A DNA stretch of 64,000 nt from an uncultured Oscillospiraceae bacterium. GTDB lineage: Bacteria > Bacillota > Clostridia > Oscillospirales > Ruminococcaceae. The stretch's first letter is position 1. Each line of letters opens with the position of its first letter. The stretch lies in the NCBI GenBank assembly GCA_934446455.1, contig CAKSEE010000010.1, positions 1 to 64,000 on the forward strand, read 5' to 3'. The translations under genes were made by a program, and so were the position numbers. Below, piece after piece: positions 10,158 through 17,789 of the stretch. A model generated the notes under the pieces. It was not told the origin of the DNA, did not search any database, and was given only the letters and a program-made list of their open reading frames with translations.

Positions 10158-11603
10158 TTAATTCGGTATTACCGCCAGCTTATCATCTATTATGGTTACC
10201 GTGCAGCGGTCGCATACGTCCGTAATTTCAAGCGTTAAAAAGTTAATGCAGAACCGTGCTCCCGGGTATATCCTGCCCGTAACGCGCGCGCTCAGCCTGT
10301 CCTTGTGTTTTATGTCGTCGTCAAGCTGCGCTATAAGCGCTGTAAGATCCTTCTTGCGCATGGTGTTGTAGAGCTTCGTCTGCGTTTCGGATTTTACCAG
10401 CTTTTGCTGCGCGTCTGTCAGCATGCCGTTCTGCATGGCTTTTCTGTGGCGCAGGAAATCAAGGTTGCGGCAGTTCATCTGCAGCATTTCGGTTATTTCG
10501 GCAAGCTCCGTTTCGCACTGGCGCTTTCTTGCGAAAAGCACCGAACCGTCGCCGATGTTTATTTCCGTGGGCGTGTATTTTTCAGAGCCTATAACCGCCG
10601 CAGATACGTCGTGCATGGAGCTGATTTTCCCCCCCGTGATAACGCCGCGCGGACCCGTGGTGGACAGCGCCCCGTAGCAGAACACCTCGCAGAACGCGAA
10701 TTGCTTTGAGCTTACGTTGCCCTTTGCGGTAATCTGCGCGTTCTCGCAGAAGCCTATGCTTACATTGCCCTCCGATTTTATGCTGGTGTTTATTGCGCCG
10801 CTTACTATCGTGACGTTTCCGCCCGCGGTTATCGAGCTGCCGAATACCGAGCCGTCTATCGTAACGTTTCTGCCTGCGTTTATGGAGAACCCCTCGAGGA
10901 CATTGCCGCGAATGCGCACGTCGCCGAAGAAGTCTATGTTGCCGACGGATATGTCGAGGTCGGACTTTATCGTTACGGTGTCCTCGACGACAAAGTTGTT
11001 GTTCTTGTAATAGATGTGGCCGTCAACAAGCGCCACAATGCTCTTGCCGTCCGCAGACACGCCCGTGTTCTTGCCCACGCTGTATTTTGCGGGAACACCC
11101 GGGGCGGCGGGCAGGGGCTTGCCGAAAATGTTCGTCCCGTCCTCGCCCTCCGTGGGCAGGGTTATGTCGGCGATTATGTCGCCCTTGCGTATCGGTACGA
11201 TAGTGTCAAGCTCGCGGTAGTTTGCCACGCCGAATTCGTCCTGTCTGGGCTTGAGCTTCGGCGTTTTGCTGTATCGGTAGGACACGGAGCCGTTGTCGCC
11301 GCGTTTCGGGGGTATCATTCGCGCCACGCACACGGGCGTTTCGTATACCTCCTCCTTTATCATGTCGGAGATGTCGAACTCGTCAATGCCTGTCGTTATG
11401 CCGTTTCGTGCAAGCTCGTCAAGCACCGTCTGCTTGGTTATGGGGCGTCCGCCGTCTTTCGGCGGGAAAAGCGTCATGTTCGCGAGGCTGCCCTCGGGGT
11501 CAAAGGTTATCTGTACGCGTCCGTCAATGGGCACGTTTTTCTTGTCAGCTTCGCGAGAGCCGCGCGCAGTCAGGGTTTCGTTTATGGTTTCATCGAATGC
11601 CAT
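10158..11603 (-). CDS. FapA/DUF342 family polymer-forming protein
   Basis: 481 residues. An N-terminal DUF342-N region is followed by a right-handed beta-helix built of repeated G-N-V-x-I turns (GNVLEGFSI, GRNVTIDGSV, GGNVTIVSGA, EGNVSIGF; about residues 210-300), then a C-terminal coiled-coil segment (about 350-440) and a small beta domain. Family members (FapA, flagellar assembly protein A) scaffold cell-surface or polar structures. There are no flagellar genes nearby. AGGAGGG precedes the ATG. The gene lies between the HAD phosphatase and GH2 with short gaps, suggesting a three-gene transcript, though the functional link is unclear. Confidence 0.85.
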   Translation of the reverse strand: MAFDETINETLTARGSREADKKNVPIDGRVQITFDPEGSLANMTLFPPKDGGRPITKQTVLDELARNGITTGIDEFDISDMIKEEVYETPVCVARMIPPKRGDNGSVSYRYSKTPKLKPRQDEFGVANYRELDTIVPIRKGDIIADITLPTEGEDGTNIFGKPLPAAPGVPAKYSVGKNTGVSADGKSIVALVDGHIYYKNNNFVVEDTVTIKSDLDISVGNIDFFGDVRIRGNVLEGFSINAGRNVTIDGSVFGSSITAGGNVTIVSGAINTSIKSEGNVSIGFCENAQITAKGNVSSKQFAFCEVFCYGALSTTGPRGVITGGKISSMHDVSAAVIGSEKYTPTEINIGDGSVLFARKRQCETELAEITEMLQMNCRNLDFLRHRKAMQNGMLTDAQQKLVKSETQTKLYNTMRKKDLTALIAQLDDDIKHKDRLSARVTGRIYPGARFCINFLTLEITDVCDRCTVTIIDDKLAVIPN

Positions 11604-11628
11604 GTACCGCCCTCCTTTTTGTGTGATA

Positions 11629-12282
11629 TTATATAAGGTCTGTCAATATTCTTGGAACGTCCGCAAGGCTTTCCGCGCGCGCATAAATAAGCGCTTTCAG
11701 TTCCTCGTCGGGCTCGGTGAGATCCGGGACCATTATCGTCGCGCACCCCGCGGAGGAAGCGGAGCGCACGCCGTTCGGCGAATCCTCGAGTGCCGCGCAT
11801 TCCTGCGGGGGAAGCCCCAGCTGCGCCGCCGCGTAAAGGTAAATGTCGGGCTTCGGCTTTCCGCTTTCCACCATAGAGGCGCAGACTATCCTGCTGAACC
11901 GTTCAAGCACTCCCGCGCGTTCAAGGTATTCCGAGGCGCGCGTGATATCCGTTGCCGTGGCGACCGCTGCGGGAACGCCCTTTTCGTCGAGAAAGCCGAG
12001 CAGCTGCGCAAGCCCGGGTTTAAGTTCCGGCGGGTGCCGCTCAAGGTGCTGCGCCATAAGTTCCATGCGCCGCGCGCGGACCTTGGCATAGTCAAAGCCG
12101 CTGCCGAAAAGTCCCTGCAGATACGGCTCCGCAAACTTGCGCGCAAGCGAGCGCAGGTTGAGCGCGTGCTCTCTTTCCATAGGAAAGCCCATTTCGTTCG
12201 CAGCCTGACGCCAGTATTTAACAAGCAGCTTTTCCGAGTCGAGTATAAGACCGTCCATATCAAAAATGACTGCCTTTATCAT
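11629..12282 (-). CDS. HAD-family hydrolase, beta-phosphoglucomutase-like
   Basis: 217 residues from the ATG at 12282, which is preceded by AAGGGGG; a GTG three codons earlier overlaps that site. Motif I is complete (FDMDGLILDSE, with the two catalytic Asp), a helical cap follows, motif II is likely VATATD, and motifs III/IV are in KPKPDIYL and ALEDSPNG. This matches subfamily IA phosphatases/phosphomutases acting on sugar phosphates. The substrate cannot be assigned. It is the first gene of a likely operon with the FapA-like and GH2 genes and has its own strong promoter. Confidence 0.9.
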   Translation of the reverse strand: MIKAVIFDMDGLILDSEKLLVKYWRQAANEMGFPMEREHALNLRSLARKFAEPYLQGLFGSGFDYAKVRARRMELMAQHLERHPPELKPGLAQLLGFLDEKGVPAAVATATDITRASEYLERAGVLERFSRIVCASMVESGKPKPDIYLYAAAQLGLPPQECAALEDSPNGVRSASSAGCATIMVPDLTEPDEELKALIYARAESLADVPRILTDLI

Positions 12283-12315
12283 AGCGCGCACCCCCTTTTT
12301 CGCATTATTACGATA

Positions 12316-12344
12316 ATTATACCATATCTGCGCCCTAAAGTCAA
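12316..12344 (-). promoter_or_regulatory. Sigma-A promoter of the HAD-fapA-GH2 transcript
   Basis: On the minus strand TTGACT (12339-12344), a 17-base spacer, TATAAT (12316-12321). Confidence 0.85.
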
Positions 12345-12372
12345 TCCTGCGCCTATATTTTTTTGTATGCTA

Positions 12373-12401
12373 TTGACAAGATTGCGGAAAAATTGTATAA
12401 T
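12373..12401 (+). promoter_or_regulatory. Sigma-A promoter of the CotH-family gene
   Basis: Perfect consensus: TTGACA (12373-12378), 17 bases, TATAAT (12396-12401). It is about 110 bases upstream of the start codon and divergent from the HAD promoter. Confidence 0.88.
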
Positions 12402-12513
12402 AAATATATCCAGACTGTACTATAAGGCACATTGCGCGCCCGGCTTCGCGTTTGCGCGGCTTTTGCGGAATTATATGTGCGTTCATTATCGTTATTATTC
12501 GGAGGTAGATATC

Positions 12514-13944
12514 ATGCGGCGTAAAAAGGTATGTGCGGCTTTTCTCGCGCTTGTCATGCTGGTGTGCGGGTGCGACGGCAAACCCGTGCCGATACCGGAA
12601 AGCGACTCTGCTTCGGACAGGGCGCAGACGTCTGAAAGCAGCGAACCTGCCGAGAGGGAGAAGGCAAAGCCCTGCGAGGATATGCTTTACACGCCGAACT
12701 ATGTTCCTCCCGCAGAGGAAACGGCGGTGAACGCGGGCACCGTAACGGGCGCCCCCGGCGACGAGAGCAGCGCGCTCATTCCGTCGGTGTTCATCATCTG
12801 CGGCGAGGAGATAGGCCGCACCGCCTACAGCGAATGCACCGTGCAGATAGACGCGTCCATGACCGACGGCTATGCGGGGACGAATCCCCTTGAGGCGAAA
12901 ATACGCGGCAGGGGGCATTCCACGTGGGGCTGGCCGAAAAAGCCGTATAAGATAAAGCTTGAGGAAAAGGCGTCCATACTCGGCATGACGCCCTCGAAGG
13001 AGTGGGCGCTTATAGCAAATTACGCGGACGAGTCGCTTATGCGCAACCTTGTGGCGTTCGACATGGCGGCGGCTATGGGGACGTTCACGTTCACCCCGAA
13101 AGCCGTGCCCGTGAACGTCTACCTTAACGGCGTGTATCAGGGCGTGTATACCATAGGCGAGCAGATAGAGGCAAAGGAGTCGCGCCTTAAGCTCGACTAC
13201 CGCGAGAATACGCCGAACACGGGCTACCTGCTGGAGGTGGGCGGCGCCGACCACGACACGGACATAAAGGGGCTGCAATACTTCGACCTGCCCTCGGGCT
13301 GCGCTGCGGACATTGCAATAAAGTCCCCGAAGGACGAGAAGCTCACGCAGGAAAACTACGACTACATCTATAAGTATATGTGCCTTGCGGATGAGGCGAT
13401 AACGACTCTCAGCGGCTATGAAACCTACATAGACGTTGACAGCTTCATTGACTGGTTTTTGCTGCACGAGCTTACATACAATCTCGACAGCTGCTTCCAC
13501 AGAAGCTGCTTTATCACCAAGGACAGGGGCGGCAAGCTTAAAATGGGCCCCGTGTGGGACTTCGACCTCGCCTTCGGCAATATGTACATGGATAACCCCG
13601 ATTACGACGACTGGGCGACGATGGGCAATTCAAACAGCAACTCCTACATCGGCGTGAACTGGTACAACTATCTCATGGCCGACCCCTCTTTCAGGGAGCG
13701 TGCGCGCAGCAGATGGGACGAGATAAAGGATAAGCTGCTTGCTGTGGGGCAGGATTCCGTAGACAGCTGGCAGAAGGTGCTGACGCCCTCTGCGGAGCTT
13801 AATTTCACGATATGGGACACGCTGGGCAGCGCGAGCGGCTTTCAGCCGCTGTGCATGAAGAATTACAGCACATACAACGAGCAGGTGGCGTATCTGCGGC
13901 GTTTTCTTACAAAAAGAGCGGCGTGGATAGACGAGAATCTGTGA
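12514..13944 (+). CDS. CotH kinase-family lipoprotein
   Basis: 476 residues. A lipoprotein signal (MRRKKVCAAFLALVMLVCGC) ends at a lipobox Cys and is followed by a Ser/Glu-rich linker. The rest matches the CotH kinase fold: RGRGHSTW near residue 128, then the ATP-handling signature GPVWDFDLAFGN near residue 348. CotH proteins in spores phosphorylate coat proteins; surface-attached CotH homologues with unknown targets are common in ruminococci, some next to cellulosome genes. AGGAGGT precedes the ATG. An in-frame open stretch extends upstream, but the promoter at 12373-12401 rules out a much earlier start. Confidence 0.9.
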   Translation: MRRKKVCAAFLALVMLVCGCDGKPVPIPESDSASDRAQTSESSEPAEREKAKPCEDMLYTPNYVPPAEETAVNAGTVTGAPGDESSALIPSVFIICGEEIGRTAYSECTVQIDASMTDGYAGTNPLEAKIRGRGHSTWGWPKKPYKIKLEEKASILGMTPSKEWALIANYADESLMRNLVAFDMAAAMGTFTFTPKAVPVNVYLNGVYQGVYTIGEQIEAKESRLKLDYRENTPNTGYLLEVGGADHDTDIKGLQYFDLPSGCAADIAIKSPKDEKLTQENYDYIYKYMCLADEAITTLSGYETYIDVDSFIDWFLLHELTYNLDSCFHRSCFITKDRGGKLKMGPVWDFDLAFGNMYMDNPDYDDWATMGNSNSNSYIGVNWYNYLMADPSFRERARSRWDEIKDKLLAVGQDSVDSWQKVLTPSAELNFTIWDTLGSASGFQPLCMKNYSTYNEQVAYLRRFLTKRAAWIDENL

Positions 13945-13982
13945 TTTTTCTGAAAAATCGGAGAAAAAATTTCTAAAAGCAC

Positions 13983-14011
13983 TTGAAATTTGTTTGGAGT
14001 TGTGCTATAAT
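13983..14011 (+). promoter_or_regulatory. Sigma-A promoter of secG
   Basis: TTGAAA (13983-13988), 17 bases, TATAAT (14006-14011), about 75 bases before the secG start. Confidence 0.85.
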
Positions 14012-14084
14012 ACTATGGTATTATATGTGTACTGTAAGTTGAAGTACAGTTTCTTACAAATTATCATCGGAGGAAGAATCACAA

Positions 14085-14546
14085 ATGGGAATTTTTGAAA
14101 TAATCAGCGCGATAGTGCTTATAATAGCGTGCGTGTTCATAGTTATAGTGGTACTTATGAAGGAAACCAAGACGAGAATGTCGCAGACGATCTCGGGTAC
14201 AAGCGCTGACAGCTACTTCGGCAAGAATTCCGGCAGGACAAAGGACGCAATGTTAAACAAGGCAACGATAGCGGCGGCGATAATCTTCTTTGTTCTTGCG
14301 CTTGCGGTAAATATCATCAATGTCTACTTCGGAAAGAGCTCGGGAAACAGCACATCGTCATCCACGCCGACAAGCTCTGTTACAGAAACGTCTGACGCGG
14401 AAACAAGCGACCTTGCTGATGTTACGGTTGAGGCGACGTCGCAGGCAGCCGCCACATCGCAGGCAGCGGAAAGCGGCACGGCTGACGCAGGCGCGGAAAC
14501 AGCACCCGCAGGCGGCGCGGCAACAAGCGAAACGGTTTCCGAATAA
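14085..14546 (+). CDS. secG: Preprotein translocase subunit SecG with long C-terminal tail
   Basis: The first ~80 residues are a normal SecG: two membrane helices joined by a polar loop (LMKETKTRMSQTISGTSADSYFGKN...), including the conserved GxSADSYFG-type stretch. The family is usually 70-80 residues. This copy has 153, with about 75 extra residues rich in Ser, Thr, Ala and Glu and no predicted fold. SecG helps the SecYEG channel during SecA-driven export. It is followed by a terminator and then rnr, the standard clostridial secG-rnr order. GGAGGA precedes the ATG. Confidence 0.92.
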   Translation: MGIFEIISAIVLIIACVFIVIVVLMKETKTRMSQTISGTSADSYFGKNSGRTKDAMLNKATIAAAIIFFVLALAVNIINVYFGKSSGNSTSSSTPTSSVTETSDAETSDLADVTVEATSQAAATSQAAESGTADAGAETAPAGGAATSETVSE

Positions 14547-14558
14547 AAGATATCCGAA

Positions 14559-14588
14559 GGACAGGCAAAACAGCCTGTCCTTTTTGTT
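14559..14588 (+). terminator. Terminator after secG
   Basis: GGACAGGC (14559-14566) and GCCTGTCC (14573-14580) form a perfect 8-bp stem followed by TTTTTGTT. Confidence 0.88.
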
Positions 14589-14631
14589 AAGGGAATGTTA
14601 AGCGCTCCACAGCGCGCAGAAAGGGTACGCC

Positions 14632-16782
14632 ATGAACAAGATAAAGACAGCCGTGCTTGTTTCGCTTTACGAAGCGGGCGAGGACGGAATGACCGAAAAG
14701 GACATAAGCAAAGGACTGGGGCTCACCAAAAAGAACGCCGGGAAGCTCGAATCGGCGCTTGCGGAGATGAAGCGCTTCGGCGACATAACCAACAAAAAGG
14801 GCGTGTGGCGGCTTAAGAATCCGTCGCTTTATTTCACCGCGGAGGTGTCGCGCGTAACGCCGCGCTCTGGCTTTATCATGCAGCAGGGCGAGGTGCCGCA
14901 GGAGTATTTCGTGCGCGGGCGCGACCTGCTCGGCTCTATTCCCGGCGACACGGTGCTTGCAGTGCGCACGGCGGGCGCGGACGAGCTTCACCGCGACCCC
15001 GAAGCCGTGGTGCTGAGCGTTCTTGAGGAGAGCCACGCCCTGCTGACGGGCGTTGTCGTGCTTGAAAAGAACCGCCTAATGGTGCTGCCCGACAGGCTGT
15101 GCGACGAGCCGCTTGCAATCGAGAAGAAGGGCGGAAAGCTACTTACCCCCGGCGAAAAGGTTGTGTTCTCGATAAAGAGCAGGGGAGAGCGGCATTTCGA
15201 CCACACCGTGGCTATCGAGGAGGGCTTCGGCTCGTGCGAGGACGCAAAGGCGTGCGCGCAGGCTTATATGCTGGCAAACGGGCTTCATGTGGAGTTCCCC
15301 GAGGAGGTGCTGAGCGAGGCTGCAAAGCTCGGCACGGACGACCCCGACCCCGACGAGGTGCTGCGCAGGCTTGACCTCAGGGGAGAGCCGATATTCACAA
15401 TGGACGGCGCAGACACAAAGGACATAGACGACGCGGTGAGCATAGCGCGCGTTGAGGGCGGCTACAAGCTGGGCGTGCATATCGCGGACGTTTCGCATTA
15501 TGTGAAGAAAGGCTCCGCACTTGACGACGAGGCGTTTTACAGGGGCACGTCGATATACTACGCCGACCGGGTGGTTCCCATGCTGCCGAGAGAGCTTTCA
15601 AACGGCATATGCTCGCTCAATCCCAACGTGGACAGGCTCGCGTTCTCCTGCCTTATGGAAGTGAGCGCGCAGGGCAGGCTGCTGAGCTACCGCTTTGAAA
15701 AGAGCGTGATACGCAGCCGCGTAAAGGGCGTTTATTCCGAGGTGAACCGCATTCTGGACGGCATGGCGGACGAGGAGATAAATGAGAAGTACGCGCGGGT
15801 AATCGACAGGATACCGATAATGCGCGAGCTTGCCGAGATACTCGAAAAGAACCGCGCTGAGCGCGGAGCGCCCGCAATCGACACAAAGGAAGCGAAGATA
15901 ATCACCGACGAAAACGGCGTGTGCATAGATGTCAAGCCGCGTGAGCGCGGCGTTGCGGAGTGCATCATCGAGGAGTTCATGCTTATGGCGAACAACGCGG
16001 CGGCAGCGCTTGCAATGCGCGACAAGTTCCCGTTTGTTTACCGCGTGCACGAGGCGCCCCCCGCAGAAAAGCTGTTACAGCTCAATGAAACGCTCACCGC
16101 GCTCGGCGTTGACCCGCAGGGCATAGGGGAGCGCTCCACGGCGGCGGACCTTGCAGCGGTTATAGAGCGTGCGCGCGATACGGACAAGTACGAAGTCATA
16201 AACATGATAGTGCTGCGCTCCATGATGAAAGCGCGCTACAGCGAGGAGCCGCTGGGGCATTACGGCCTTGTTATGCCCGAATACGCGCATTTCACCTCGC
16301 CCATTCGCCGCTACGCCGACCTGTCCATTCACCGCATTCTCACCGACTATGTGTACGCGCTCAGCCACGAGAAGCTCGTGAAGAAGTTCACCACGTTCGC
16401 CGCAAAGGCTGCGCTTCAGGCGTCCAACACGGAGCTTTCCGCCGTGCGCTGCGAGCGCGAGTGCGAAAACTTCTACATGGCGGAGTACATGAGAGGACAC
16501 ATCGGCGAGGAGTTCGGCGGGTTCATTTCGGGTGTAAGTCCGAGCGGAGTGTTCGTGGAGCTTGAAAACACCGTCGAGGGCATGGTGTCCGCTGCACGGC
16601 TGCCGCTTGGCGAGTACGAGGTGCAGCACGGAGTTATCCTGACGGGCGCGGCAGACGGCAGCGTGTTCACCGTGGGCGACAGGGTGCGCGTAAGGTGCGT
16701 TAGCGTAAACGTAAACGGCGGGTTTATCGACTTCGAGTTCGTAAAGCCCGAAAACTCGGACGATTCCGCTGAAAAGGCATAA
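14632..16782 (+). CDS. rnr: Ribonuclease R
   Basis: 716 residues, the normal family length. Domains in order: N-terminal winged helix (about 1-65), cold-shock/OB domains (about 65-220), the RNB catalytic domain with the acidic metal-binding signature DTKDIDDAV near residue 262, and a C-terminal S1 domain (about 625-710; GFISGVSPSGVFVEL). It is a processive 3'-5' exoribonuclease that unwinds and degrades structured RNA and takes part in tmRNA quality control. It lies directly after secG as in many Firmicutes, separated by a terminator, so partial read-through or an unseen promoter would drive it. GAAAGGG lies upstream of the ATG. Confidence 0.96.
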   Translation: MNKIKTAVLVSLYEAGEDGMTEKDISKGLGLTKKNAGKLESALAEMKRFGDITNKKGVWRLKNPSLYFTAEVSRVTPRSGFIMQQGEVPQEYFVRGRDLLGSIPGDTVLAVRTAGADELHRDPEAVVLSVLEESHALLTGVVVLEKNRLMVLPDRLCDEPLAIEKKGGKLLTPGEKVVFSIKSRGERHFDHTVAIEEGFGSCEDAKACAQAYMLANGLHVEFPEEVLSEAAKLGTDDPDPDEVLRRLDLRGEPIFTMDGADTKDIDDAVSIARVEGGYKLGVHIADVSHYVKKGSALDDEAFYRGTSIYYADRVVPMLPRELSNGICSLNPNVDRLAFSCLMEVSAQGRLLSYRFEKSVIRSRVKGVYSEVNRILDGMADEEINEKYARVIDRIPIMRELAEILEKNRAERGAPAIDTKEAKIITDENGVCIDVKPRERGVAECIIEEFMLMANNAAAALAMRDKFPFVYRVHEAPPAEKLLQLNETLTALGVDPQGIGERSTAADLAAVIERARDTDKYEVINMIVLRSMMKARYSEEPLGHYGLVMPEYAHFTSPIRRYADLSIHRILTDYVYALSHEKLVKKFTTFAAKAALQASNTELSAVRCERECENFYMAEYMRGHIGEEFGGFISGVSPSGVFVELENTVEGMVSAARLPLGEYEVQHGVILTGAADGSVFTVGDRVRVRCVSVNVNGGFIDFEFVKPENSDDSAEKA

Positions 16783-16787
16783 ATCAT

Positions 16788-16826
16788 ATCCCGCCGAAGC
16801 GGCTTGCCCGGCGGGATTGCATTTTG
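16788..16826 (+). terminator. Terminator after rnr
   Basis: ATCCCGCCG (16788-16796) pairs with CGGCGGGAT (16809-16817), followed by TGCATTTTGTT. Confidence 0.8.
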
Positions 16827-16863
16827 TTGTAGAAAACGGGAAAGACGAAAAGCGCCTTTTTTT

Positions 16864-16981
16864 AATTCATAATGCATAATTCATAATTCATAATTATTCT
16901 TATTAAATTCGCACCGCGCTTATATCAGGCATGGTTCAAATTTTGTCGGAAACAATTACGCATTACGAATTACGAATTGAC
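16864..16981. repeat. AT-rich short-word repeat flank
   Basis: Tandem AATTCATAAT-type words (about 16864-16897) and ATTACGAATTACG-type words (about 16958-16980) surround a short spacer. Such words commonly flank small non-coding repeats in gut Clostridia. They directly precede the 68-bp duplicated unit. No gene is visible. Confidence 0.5.
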
Positions 16982-16983
16982 AT

Positions 16984-17051
16984 AATAAAGCGTGTGAAAA
17001 CGGGAAAGGTCAAAAGTACCCTTCCCGTGATTGACGGCGGAAGCATTCCGC
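16984..17051. repeat. 68-bp direct repeat, copy 1
   Basis: Identical as far as I can read to the copy at 17077-17144. Each unit contains a hairpin: ACGGGAA pairs with TTCCCGT, with an inner GGT/ACC and loop CAAAAGT. Each ends with GGCGGAAGCATTCCGC, which has a short GGAA/TTCC inverted repeat. Probably a small interspersed, hairpin-forming element. Confidence 0.85.
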
Positions 17052-17076
17052 TTACATATTATGTGACGTATTTCAA

Positions 17077-17144
17077 AATAAAGCGTGTGAAAACGGGAAA
17101 GGTCAAAAGTACCCTTCCCGTGATTGACGGCGGAAGCATTCCGC
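17077..17144. repeat. 68-bp direct repeat, copy 2
   Basis: Second copy of the unit at 16984-17051, 25 bases further on. It ends six bases before the encoded CCA end of the tRNA-Leu gene. A related but shorter sequence (AAAACGGGAAAG) also occurs near 16836. Confidence 0.85.
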
Positions 17145-17150
17145 CCGCTA

Positions 17151-17237
17151 TGGTGCCGCTGACCGGACTTGAACCGGTATGATGTTTCCATCGAGGGATT
17201 TTAAGTCCCTTGCGTCTGCCGATTTCGCCACAGCGGC
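17151..17237 (-). tRNA. tRNA-Leu (anticodon UAA)
   Basis: On the minus strand the 5' acceptor strand GCCGCTG (17237-17231) pairs with CAGCGGC before the discriminator A and an encoded CCA (17153-17151). The anticodon arm GGGA-C-TTAAAAT-CCC gives loop CTTAAAA with anticodon UAA. The long variable arm expected of tRNA-Leu is present, and the T arm reads CCGGTTCAAGTCCGG. All arms pair. Confidence 0.96.
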
Positions 17238-17301
17238 ATTCTGTGACTTTGATATTATAGCATATTCTTCCCGAAAAGTCAAGAGCAAACGTCGAGAAAA
17301 A

Positions 17302-17339
17302 CGCAAATACCCCGTCCGTGCGGCAGGCGCGGGCGGGGT
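17302..17339 (-). terminator. Terminator of the 138-residue gene
   Basis: A 13-bp stem with two G-U pairs (17309-17321 with 17327-17339, loop of five). On the minus strand it is followed by ATTTGCGTTTTT. Confidence 0.75.
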
Positions 17340-17348
17340 TTAAGCGCA

Positions 17349-17765
17349 TTATTTTGCGAATTGCTGCGGAACTCTGCGGCAGTGCTCAAGAAGACAGATA
17401 AGGTCCTGCGTTGATACGAACAGCGGCAGCTCGACGCCTTGCTTTTGATAGGCGATGACCATGAGGACCTTGCTGCCCCAGTCGTTGAGGGTTATCTCCT
17501 TTATGGTGTCCGCAGCGCCCGTGCGCTTGTCAAGTGAGCGCAGGAGCTTGTTTTTGCGCACGAAGCCGTAAACAAAGCCGCTGCTGCTTGTTCTGAACGA
17601 CAGCTTCTGCGCGAGGGGCTTTTGTATGTCGATAACGACTTTTACTTCGGTTATGCCCCCGGGCAGGTCGGCTTCGGTGCGGTGTACCGTTCTGAAAAGC
17701 TCAGCGGGAATATAGTCCGCCAGAGCCACGGTTTTTGTGCCTGCATAGGTTTTGTCGTTTGCCAT
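17349..17765 (-). CDS. Hypothetical protein, 138 residues
   Basis: I recognise no family. It is soluble, without a signal peptide or membrane segment, and looks like a small alpha/beta protein with a basic middle (FVRKNKLLRSLDKRTG). A good ribosome site (AAGGAAGGAC) lies about 8 bases before the ATG. It sits 24 bases after the aminotransferase gene on the same strand and ends at a terminator, so it is probably the last gene of the pyrimidine-related operon, but nothing in it reveals a role there. Confidence 0.75.
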   Translation of the reverse strand: MANDKTYAGTKTVALADYIPAELFRTVHRTEADLPGGITEVKVVIDIQKPLAQKLSFRTSSSGFVYGFVRKNKLLRSLDKRTGAADTIKEITLNDWGSKVLMVIAYQKQGVELPLFVSTQDLICLLEHCRRVPQQFAK

Positions 17766-17789
17766 TGTGTATCAGTCCTTCCTTATTGC

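Noticed and set aside
11293-12513. Long N-terminal extension of the CotH-family frame
   Set aside because: Runs through the antisense of the FapA and HAD genes and upstream of a perfect promoter; the signal peptide begins at 12514.
16984-17144. Possible CRISPR array
   Set aside because: Only two units of 68 bp with a 25-bp gap and no cas genes; the units carry their own hairpin.
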